From: Epiperipatus broadwayi
Taxonomy: Eukaryota; Onychophora; Udeonychophora; Euonychophora; Peripatidae
Reading direction: 5' to 3'
DNA: 64,000 bases
Assembly: GCA_028023455.1 (NCBI GenBank)
Contig: JAQFVV010000022.1
Coordinates: 7,459,100-7,523,099 of the forward strand
Program-made: the position numbers and the translations under genes
Shown: in pieces, positions 55,483 through 64,000 of the stretch
Position numbering within the stretch: the first letter of the stretch is position 1
Layout: the number at the start of each line of letters is the position of its first letter
Notes under the pieces: generated by a model
The model's database searches: none
What the model was told of the DNA's origin: nothing
Seen by the model: the letters and a program-made list of their open reading frames with translations, nothing else

Positions 55483-55674
55483 TAATATTTACTAAGGCTG
55501 TAACCTTATGAATAAGCGTCTGAAAAATTCGAAGGTAGGGTCCTCTACAGATCTTAGCCCCAAGCTTACGCTCAGAAGAAAAGAGCGTAAGCTTGTGGCT
55601 AAGACCTGTAGAGGTCCCTACCTTCGATTTTTTCAGACGCTTATTCATAAAGTTACAGCCTTAGTAAATATTAC
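55483..55674. repeat. F10 hairpin: arms about 91 bp, loop about 10
   Basis: Left arm 55483-55573 and right arm 55584-55674 are almost perfectly complementary. Short ACGCTC/GAGCGT closing stem around AGAAGAAAA. No open frame: the 63-codon frame is a by-product of the palindrome. Confidence 0.85.
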
Positions 55675-55679
55675 TTAAT

Positions 55680-56275
55680 ATAATAATGTGCGTTTAATAA
55701 AAAATTTATAATTACAATTTTTTTTATGTGTTTTCTATTTTCTTATCCCTTTTTATCTACTCTATTGACTATAATGGAATGTATGATAAATACTACTTTT
55801 ATTTTACACTTTATTTTGACATTTACCAATATGATTAGAATAACAATAAAATAGGCTGTACAAAAACCATCTTCATTTTGCATTTTATTTTGTTGCTCAT
55901 AAATATTATTCTATCAACATTAAATTGTTTAGATAAAATATGTTCTATGACAATCGTTTTCATTTTGCATCTAATCTTAGTATTTAGTAGCACTATTTTC
56001 TAACACCAGATTGATCTAATAATAATCTTTTATGACACTTTTTCATACTACATTTGGTCTTAGTGTTTTCAGACAATATTTTATTAAAAATAGATTGATT
56101 ACTTACTGAATATTTTAATCACTTTAGTTTTATTTTGCAATTTATTCTAGCATATGGAACTATTTTATTAAATGCAAACTGATTAAATATTGAATGTTCT
56201 ATACATTCTTGTTTCATTTTGCATTTTATTTGAGCATTAACATCATACTGCAAATCATCTGACTCTGACAATTTA
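55680..56275. other. A+T-rich DNA with imperfect repeats of about 70-100 bp
   Basis: The phrase TTTCATTTTGCATTTTATTT or variants recurs (about 55872, 55960, 56040, 56130, 56212), suggesting an old tandem array. Nothing else recognised. Confidence 0.4.
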
Positions 56276-56279
56276 GTAC

Positions 56280-57078
56280 CTAATAGTTATGGATTTTTAT
56301 CCAATTATTTTTTGGTAACTCTTCCAATTCTATTAGAGGCATGGTCAACTCTTGATAATTATTTTCTACAAATTTGTGAAATTCATTGAATTTGGTCTCC
56401 ATGGATTCATCCACCTCTATTAATATATTTTCTTGACAATTTTTAGATTCTATTTGAAGGTCTACTAAGTCACCTCTTCTCAACTATCTCCATTTCTTTC
56501 ACCTGACTATCTTGTGATCCTTCTGAATTAACTATATAGTACTCTCTGGGTCTATTTTTATTTCACTTTGAATCTTTATAAGAGATTCCATTTGAAGATT
56601 TAATGAAGCTGATATTTTTCTCTCTGGAACTACTTCAAATTCTTTTAAGTGACTGCCTTGAGATTCTTTTGATCAACTAACTTATTTTCTGGAGATACTT
56701 TTGTTTCGCTTGGAGGTTTTTCTACCTCTTTTGGAAAGTCTTTTACGACTATATCTAAAATGTCTAAAGACTTTCTGACAGATTCTTTTGAATTACTTAA
56801 ATTATTTTCTAGAGTGATTTTTATTTCAATTTGAGGATTTATTTCCTCATTTTGTGATTCTTTTATGTTTATAATTGGACTTTACAAAATTCTTCAGGCA
56901 TTTCTTGTGACCCATAAAAACCTTTAACTAGCTGTTTATCAGCTTTTTTAATATTTGGTATATTAAATATTCTGGACCAGGCAATCCATTTAGTTTGAGT
57001 TTATTCAAATTCAAAAAGAGAGGACATCATGATTTGGGTTCCTCCCAAATTATCAATATCTTTAAAATCACTCATAAT
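56280..57078 (-). pseudogene. charged coding relic, unrecognised, at least four breaks
   Basis: Read from 57078 down: MSDFKDIDNLGGTQIMMSSL, WIAWSRIFNIPNIKKADKQL, EEINPQIEIKITLENNLSNS, SLDILDIVVKDFPKEVEKPP, then segments rich in E, K, S and N, ending ELTMPLIELEELPKNNWIKI and HNY at the stop. Reading needs at least two frameshifts and skips two or more stops. No known domain is seen. It could be a decayed host gene, or a gag/ORF1-like product of a mobile element. Length restored by frame would be about 260 residues. Confidence 0.45.
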
Positions 57079-57099
57079 ACTTTGCTTAATTTGAACTAT

Positions 57100-57855
57100 A
57101 ATACCAAATTGATAATATTTTAGCCCAACATTGTTATCATCTATCCAAGTTACTTATCAACCATTACCACAAGATACCCAGATATGAAACTCTAAATCTC
57201 TATTCACTAAAACACCCAAATTCCACACAAGAATAAATCATGATGCATTAACTATTCCTAATTTTAAGAAATAATAGAGTTTACTATTTTTAAAGACTTA
57301 TTAAACACTCTAACTTTAATTCTTATTTTCAAAAAATATTTTAAATATAGATTTTAAATAATATCATCACTATCACCAGAAATCTTTTATAATATCCTTG
57401 ATAATTGACTATAAAATAATTAAGTTAATTAACACTATTTAAAGAATACATATCACTTTCTTAAATATACATTTAAAATTATGATCAAATGATCGTATGG
57501 CTGCAATAATATAAAATATTAAAATGCATAAAAGTTATATTATTGTGGCAACAGAATCTGATCATATAATTAAATACAAGTATAGAACAAAAAGATACTT
57601 TAAATCTACTATTATTAAACAATCAATACTGCCTATCATGAAACCATTTAGTTGGAACCATCTAACCAATCATGGCCTATTTAGTTGAGTGCCAAAATTA
57701 TAATCTAAAGATAGTGAATTAACAATGAACTACACTAAGAAGATTGAAAATTGAATGATTCTAAGAAGATCAGCCCAATAAAATCCTAATCATATCAATA
57801 ACATGACTTGATTTAAACAATATGATGATGTAAGCTAAGCTCAGGATTCTCATAT
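57100..57855. other. A+T-rich DNA, nothing firmly recognised
   Basis: No supported gene. Confidence 0.5.
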
Positions 57856-57857
57856 AT

Positions 57858-58022
57858 ATCATCATCATCATCATCATCAACCATTATCAATCCACTGCAG
57901 GATGAAGGTCTCTCCAAGTTTAATCCATCTTCTCTGATCTTTAGCTTCTCTTTTCCACAACACCCCTGCACATTTTCTTATTTCATCCATCCATCTCATA
58001 TGTGGTCTTTTTCTGGGTTTTA
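57858..58022 (-). mobile_element. RTE-clade element, extreme 3' end
   Basis: The - strand codes for RKRPHMRWMDEIRKCAGVLW and DQRRWIKLGET, matching the RTE copy at 35.4-35.6 kb almost residue for residue, and ends in a GAT-type repeat (complement of 57858-57878). About 160 bp, heavily 5'-truncated. Confidence 0.85.
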
Positions 58023-58050
58023 TATATATATATATATATATAACTCAGTT

Positions 58051-58088
<38 letters not shown>

Positions 58089-58095
58089 AACTGAG
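58020..58095. repeat. TA microsatellite with hairpin arms ACTCAGTTCAA
   Basis: Two (TA)n tracts (58020-58042, 58053-58086). ACTCAGTTCAATAT at about 58044 and ATATTGAACTGAGT at about 58083 are inverted. The words resemble the conserved CTGAACTNAG word of the hammerhead families. Confidence 0.7.
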
Positions 58096-58099
58096 TCTG

Positions 58100-58735
58100 T
58101 TTAAAAGCTATTATTTAATTAGGTTTACATCCCTATTAACATAAATTTTTAATTCATATTTTTAATATTACATGAACAGACCAGCCCTTCAAGCAGATTG
58201 GGGGAATACCATCAATAGCAGAGCTATCAATGATACCCATGGTCAGATCAAGCTATGCAAAACATAACACAATCACATTTCCAAACCATGGCCACCTCGA
58301 CTGCTAGATTCAAACTCCTGCCATTCAATGCATTTTATTTGTTTTGAGGACCAACCTCAGGCACCAGCCAATCATAAGTTATAGAATCAGCATGCTCCAG
58401 ATGACAGACCCACAATACAACACTTGAAATATCCCATGACTAGCTCACACTCTGTCTCAGCGACCAGCATATTTACTTAACATATAAAATAACTACACTA
58501 GTTTACTGGTGATGCAGTGACAAGAGAGAAAAAGAAAATAGACAAAATAACATTTTAAGCAAGCATTAATATTTAATTATTTATGCACACATATGTTTAA
58601 TATAATATAAAATAATAAATTTTACATAAGAAAAACATAAATGACTTTAGGCTATAGTTATAATAGTGCATTAATTAAAGTTAATTTAATTTAAAATTAA
58701 GTGTGTACACATCTATTTAAAAGTATATTTACCCA
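58100..58735. other. intergenic or intronic DNA, less A+T-rich in part
   Basis: 58170-58450 is locally richer in C and G, with no open frame or known repeat recognised. If 58737 is an internal exon, this belongs to its upstream intron. Confidence 0.4.
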
Positions 58736-58736
58736 G

Positions 58737-59082
58737 GTTTTTATTTTTTGCATATTGCCCAATGGTTTTCCATTCCAACCAGTTGGTCTTTTGTTTCTCC
58801 ATTGATGGTTTCCAGGACTTGTTTTCTATTCTTTGGGTCAATAATGGGAGAGAGAGATTAGCGGCAGCATTGATTCACTATCTAGGTATTTGTTTTGGGC
58901 ATTGGTTTAGGCAAGCACAGTTGATTACTGAAGACTTGGGGCATGAAGCCCTGTTGGACACATCCATGGCTTATGCAGCCTCTCCATTAATGTTGACTGC
59001 AGCAGTAATGATTGTCTTACTACTGTGTTTACAATTTCCAAATATTCTGCATTCTTTAGAAAGAACCAGAACTCTGGTCTAA
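58737..59082 (+). CDS. C-terminal exon of an unrecognised multi-pass membrane protein
   Basis: The frame is open for 115 codons to a TAA at 59080-59082, and base composition is clearly richer in G and C than the flanks. Acceptor candidates are ATTTACCCAG|G (58736), CCATTCCAACCAG (58792) and TGGTTTCCAG (58815); the first keeps the whole frame. The encoded part has a possible membrane segment at the start (FLFFAYC). There is also one around LAAALIHYLGICFGHWF and a clear one at PLMLTAAVMIVLLLCLQF, then a short basic tail ending RTRTLV. The frame is intact, which argues for a living gene. Residues RQAQLITEDLGHEALLDTSM would lie in a loop. I do not recognise the family; a transporter or membrane enzyme is possible. 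Confidence 0.55.
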
Positions 59083-59084
59083 TA

Positions 59085-60640
59085 ACAAACTGATGACTGG
59101 AATAACATGATCACAAAATGTAGACTAGACTGAAGAACAATAACCAAGATGTAACTTTTATACCTTAACTCTCTCATTTTTTTATTATATCTTGACTTGA
59201 ATCTGTCTTTTAATTAATTTTACATTTCTTTAATTAATTGATTTTTACATTTGCCTTAATCTTGATCCCTTCGGATTCATTTAAACAATCTTGATAAGAT
59301 AGTTTACAGTTTTTTTAATTAATTACAATTTAATCAGCAATCTTATAAACTAATTAATTACATTTTTGAAAGTTTTACAAACATTTTATTTTTACAAACT
59401 AATTTTTAGTCTGATTTTACATTTGCTTATTTTATACATTATAAAAGTTTTCTTCACAAAGAGAGAGAAAATTTTTTTTAAATCTATCTTCTAATTCTAT
59501 TTTAGACACCCCCCCCCTGCTTTTTAACAAATAGTTTTATTATATTTTGAAAGCAAAATGATGGGATACTTTTATTTTTACAAAATTTTGTTTGAAAAAT
59601 CTTAAAACTAGTGGTACAATATATATATGCTATAATAAAAAAGACTCAAGGATAATAATAATAATAACTATGTATTGTAAATATGCTAATTAACATTTAA
59701 CAAATTTTAAGAGAACTCTCAACTCACTCTTACAAATGATAAATGCTCTTAATATTGAAAGTATGTACCAAAAGGTAGTTAGGTTATAATATATTCTTCC
59801 TCATAATATTTTTATACTCCCTCCACAACCATGATTCTATACTCCCTTCACAACCACGATTCTCAACATTTCATTGCAATGATCTGATTTACAATTCCAA
59901 AACTCTTGATAAAGGATAATAATGTTCCTTAGGTTGTATTTATACCACTTTACTTTTCAAAATAATTTATTTTACTAAAAACAATTTTTTTCATCATTGA
60001 CTATAATAGTAAAATCTCAGGGTTCTTTATTAAATATTTCTAATATTAAAATTTTCACTCTTTTATTTTATTTATGAATTATTAAACAATGAATGGCATC
60101 CTAGTGAAAATATGAGGAAACATACTCCTACCCCTAAGATAATATCTAAATAATTTACCATAATGATAACAAATTTAAAAGAAAATATTTTAATTAAAAT
60201 AAAAAACATAGATAGAAACTTTAATTTAGAATAAAATAATAATCTACCCAGGATAACATTTGAATACCAAGAGTGGATAAGGGATTTTATGACTACTCAG
60301 GATATCCTATTAACAACTCATGCCAAATCTTTCTTGTAACTTTAAAATAAATAATTTAAACATTAAATTTATGATGGTTAATCAATTGTAATCTTATGAA
60401 TAAACAAATAATAATTTTATCAAAAAGCAGTCTTCTTTTAATACTTGCACATGGATTAAAGTGATCATTTAAGACTAAGAAAATGAATAAATATTTTATG
60501 TCTTAGATGCATTCTTAACATCTGAAGGCCATTATTATCTTCAATTTTATATTTATTTACTCTTAATAACTAAAATAAAATATAATTATATCATTGCTTA
60601 AATAGTAAGATTCTCAATAAGTTGTATTTAATTAAGATAA
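59085..60640. other. A+T-rich DNA downstream of the membrane-protein exon
   Basis: Probably includes its 3' UTR; an AATAAA-like word lies near 59633. Otherwise nothing recognised. Confidence 0.4.
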
Positions 60641-60644
60641 TCAA

Positions 60645-60715
60645 AGGCAAAACTCTCCATACAGTAGTGCCACCCTGTGCTAACCAGAGTAATCAATAGA
60701 TACCAGAAGGCAATA
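60645..60715. mobile_element. F1 left-arm fragment i
   Basis: GGCAAAACTCTCCATACAGT, GCCACCCTGTGCTAACCAGA and ATCAATAGATACCAGAAGGC, identical in order to the F1 left arm, then abruptly ended. Confidence 0.75.
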
Positions 60716-60719
60716 CACA

Positions 60720-63700
60720 CAAATTTAGCAATAAAATATAACATTTATTTAAACAATAAGGATAATCAAATAAACACCAATTTTGGAAATCTACCATGTT
60801 CAAAGTAAGCCATTCAATCACTCTGCTATACAACTTTACTGCATAGAAGAAATAAATTTCAGAAGTTTACAGCTTATGATAATAAATAAATAAATTTACA
60901 AATTAAATGGTCCTTGACTATTGCAAATTTGTCTGACTGATAAAAGGTTTTTATTAAATGTGGGCATTATAACAGGGAGTTCTACATTTTTACATAACAA
61001 ACATACTATGATACTGTCTCAACAATGAGTATATTTAAATATTAAGCATGTCTTATCAATCCAGCAGTGATATGACTGCTAGAAGTGATGTATATTACTT
61101 ATTTAGGCCTATAAATACAATTTAAAAATTTTAAATAAATAATTATCAGTTTTATGTTCAGCAATACTGGCAAAGCATAATAAGACAAACCTACACATTA
61201 GAACCAGAGTGCAACTGAAAAAAAGATGATGTTCTTTAACACAAGGAACAATATAAATTACCAACAATAATAAAGTCATGGTGATTCCCCATACATGGCT
61301 CCATACAAAATATATGATATAATACAATCAAGATGGAAAGATATATACTAAAATGAACCTTATAATGGCATGAATTCAAAAGCAGCACCTACATTTGAGG
61401 GCAACAAATATGCTAAAACATTTGTCTCTGAATATATGGGGGGAAATGAGAATTAACCACCAAAAACATTAGAAATAATAGGGCTGCCTTAAATAAAGCA
61501 TGTATGCTAAATATAAAACATGAAAAATATCACTCATGGAAAATGCTATAATAAGAGAGTCAATGTGACAATCTCTTTATATATATATATATATATATGC
61601 TAGAAAAATAAATACTCATAAAAGAGATAAAGCTACTATCTCTTGGAAAATATAATGGCAAGATAAGCATAAACAATAAAACAAGAAAAAGATTAATGAT
61701 AAATCTGACAAATATTATAATTATTAACTGATGTATAAAACCAATATCAAAATTATTTTCCAAATTTAGTATAATAAAACATGGCCTGAAGTAAACAATA
61801 AAATAAGAATATACATTTTCACTGGTTATGCATAAACATATTCATTCAAATAGATAAATTACTTATGATAGGGACAAAGCAACATTTAAAAATGATCAAG
61901 TTTTATAAATAGCAAATATTCACAAACTTTTGGATATTACAGATAAATAATGCATAAAGGATATCAGACCAAAATGCATATTATAAATCAATAAAATATA
62001 TAGTAAATTAAAAAAGCATAAAATTATAATTTAAAATTATATCCAGTTTACCAAAATTTAAATAATTAAATGTCCTTCATCCTGCAGAGTTCACTATTCA
62101 TCAAGATACAGTTATGAACAAAGAAAAAATTCTCCATTTGTTGAAAATACAGCAAATTTAAAACTAGATGTACAGCATTCAATAATATTTTTATAAGTAA
62201 GAGATTTCCCAACATACACAAGCATATTAATGGCCATTTAATTTCATGAAAATATATTTAATTATGGGATGAGAAATTTATGGCATACATTATGTTAACG
62301 TTACATTCATCCATAGGAAAATAAAATTTAATGATGAGGACTAGGAGCAAATAGTATTTTAAGACAAAGCAGGTTTCCTTAGAGAGCAGTTTCAAATTCA
62401 TAACTATAGCACTAATAATAATAAAACATATGTAAAGCAGGTTTATAATTAAAAATTAATTGTATAATAACTTGAATAATAATTCATTAAAGCATTTTGT
62501 ATTTCTTTTATAACACGTACATGACTATTTCAATTATTTTGTCCAGATATAACAATAGCAATGAATTTTAAGTAATGAGTCCATTACAGTGACACATTAT
62601 TTTTCAAATATAAGTATTCCAGCAATAATTTTCCTGTGAAAGACAGAGCTAATAATTTTCATTTGAAAGACTTGGGGAATATTTTTTCTATCTCTAGCCT
62701 GTATTAAATATAAGCTAAAATATTCATAAGTGAATATCTTTCCTCTGCAACAAGGATAATAAATAAATAATTAAAACAAATAATTAAATTATCATTTCTA
62801 AATTAATACAGAAGTTCTACAATCCAGAATTAAATGTTTATTTATTAAAATCAATTATCCTGGAGAAAACAATTGTTTAAAATATAATAATATTGAAATA
62901 AATATATTTCAAAAAGATGTTGCTGAAAATTAAATATTTCAAAAGTCTTTTGATAAATTTATTACTCTTTCAGCATTTTTTTTTAAATTTTTAAGCAAAA
63001 TCATTGAAAATATTATGAATTGCTATAAGTATTGAAAAATATAAGTTTCTAACATTTTTAGTATTGTGGCCCAAAGAATATTAAATCAATAATAAAGTTT
63101 ATAGTAAATAATAAAATTAGTAATCAATAAAAGTTCTTATATTAGTCAAATAAGCCATAGAAAATTCCCACATGTTAATTCTGCATAAAAGTAATTCAGT
63201 AGTTGTAGAAAAGTAACTATTTAAACTTCCTATCATGTTTTTTAATAATGTAGATTTCAGACTTCCCAGTAGACTTAGCTTAATGTTAAGTACCTGAATT
63301 AGAATTTATTTAAAGTTACATAATAATTAAATTTATAATTATTAGAAATGATTAACTCTGCAAAAAAAAATTAGAAAAAAAATTAAGCATGTTTTCCTCT
63401 CCTTCCCATGTGTGTGCAATGTCTTTTCTTTTTTGTTTTTATCCCCACCATGTGATTGATTTCATTGATTGAAATTGACATTCTCATTTTGACTTCTTAT
63501 ATTAAAGTTTAAAAATTAATTTGGTATCTGGGAAACAAAAGTAAAAGAAAAAACACATTTACACATTGTCTAGACCATAGATTCCAAAACTTTTTCAGGC
63601 CACCATCCCCTTTGCATAACATTTTTCCATGTTTAATCTGTTTGATATTTTTGATGTAAATAGTAACTAATGATATTGTCCTGGATGATGCCTACATGAT

Positions 63701-64000
63701 AAACACAAGATATAACATGATGTCAATGTCATGCATCAGAAAAAGGCATCAACAAAAACTCAATATCAATAAACAAGAAAAAAAATTTTAAGTTATTAAA
63801 TTTAAGTTTAAATGAGTGAAATCAAACCAAAATCAATTATATTTCTTGATTTCTCCATAATGCTTTGCTAATTGGTACCATGAAGTTTTAGGTGATATAT
63901 CTTTGAAAGGATGAACCTAAACCTCATCTTTATGTGCCACTTTCGAGAAGAAAAAAAACACTTTCAAAAAGGAAATGCCAACAAAACAACAACAACAACA
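60720..64000. other. 3.3 kb of A+T-rich DNA, nothing recognised
   Basis: Contains a TA tract (61579-61598) and short random frames only (for example 61109 and 61560 on the - strand). The last bases are a (CAA)n run at 63983-64000. Confidence 0.5.

Noticed and set aside
55457-55648. 63-codon - strand open frame
   Set aside because: Runs through a near-perfect hairpin; palindromic by-product.
59084-59100. CTGATGACTGG after the membrane-protein stop codon
   Set aside because: No stem II followed by GAA and no stem I; chance core word.

Overview
The window is very A+T-rich, repeat-dense animal DNA. It has spliceosomal introns with GT/AG ends, an animal-type FAHD1 gene with an intron of about 8 kb, non-LTR (LINE and RTE-type) and Penelope-like retroelements, and several tRNA-derived SINE families. 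An invertebrate metazoan fits best; I cannot name the phylum from sequence alone. There are no operons, CRISPR arrays or prokaryotic signals.

Genes. The only gene I can name is FAHD1 (acylpyruvase / oxaloacetate decarboxylase, mitochondrial). Two + strand exons are present, 2430-2529 and 10533-11015, and the N-terminal exon lies outside the window. A second likely genuine coding exon is 58737-59082 (+), the C-terminal end of a multi-pass membrane protein I do not recognise. A charged, frameshifted coding relic lies at 56280-57078 (-). Weak exon-like tracts are noted at 34494-34680, 19081-19395 and 45225-45330.

Repeats. One LINE family has four copies, around 3.3-5.95, 16.3-17.7, 25.55-26.2 and 50.9-51.4 kb. 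An RTE-clade element has 3' ends at 35.05-35.62 and 57.86-58.02 kb. A degraded Penelope-like element (RT end plus GIY-YIG start) occupies about 48.8-49.63 kb between inverted repeats. A tRNA-Val-like SINE has five copies, and at least three further SINE or unclassified families are present.

Main discovery. Much of the otherwise unexplained repeat content consists of hammerhead-ribozyme elements of retrozyme type. They are circular-monomer-sized units (398 nt in family F3, about 373-387 nt in family F2). They carry the type-I hammerhead core (CTGANGA, stem II, GAA, self-complementary stem III, cleavage residue C or U), and the F1 copies show 10-13 nt target-site duplications. The clearest case is 31408-32560. 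It has three ribozymes with a perfect 6-bp stem I, arranged as a head-to-head palindrome of about 1.2 monomers on the - strand and about 1.7 on the + strand. Families F1 (at least nine copies), F2 (four), F3 (one array) and F4 (two clusters) differ in sequence. F1, F2 and F3 nevertheless share one internal domain, and most copies are foldback palindromes rather than simple direct tandems. The Penelope-like element at 49 kb is a plausible relative of the machinery that moved them; that link is inference.

Layout: 0-6 kb FAHD1 exon, F1 foldback, LINE; 6-10.5 kb FAHD1 intron with F2 dimer; 10.5-11 kb FAHD1 last exon; 11-26 kb SINEs, F1 foldbacks, LINE copies; 26-33.4 kb ribozyme-rich cluster (F2, F4, SINE foldback, F3); 34-36 kb RTE; 36-48 kb mostly featureless A+T-rich DNA with scattered SINE, F1 and F2 copies; 48-51.5 kb Penelope-like element, F1 fragment, LINE pieces; 52-56 kb four palindromic repeats; 56-59.1 kb coding relic, RTE end, membrane-protein exon; 59.1-64 kb essentially featureless.
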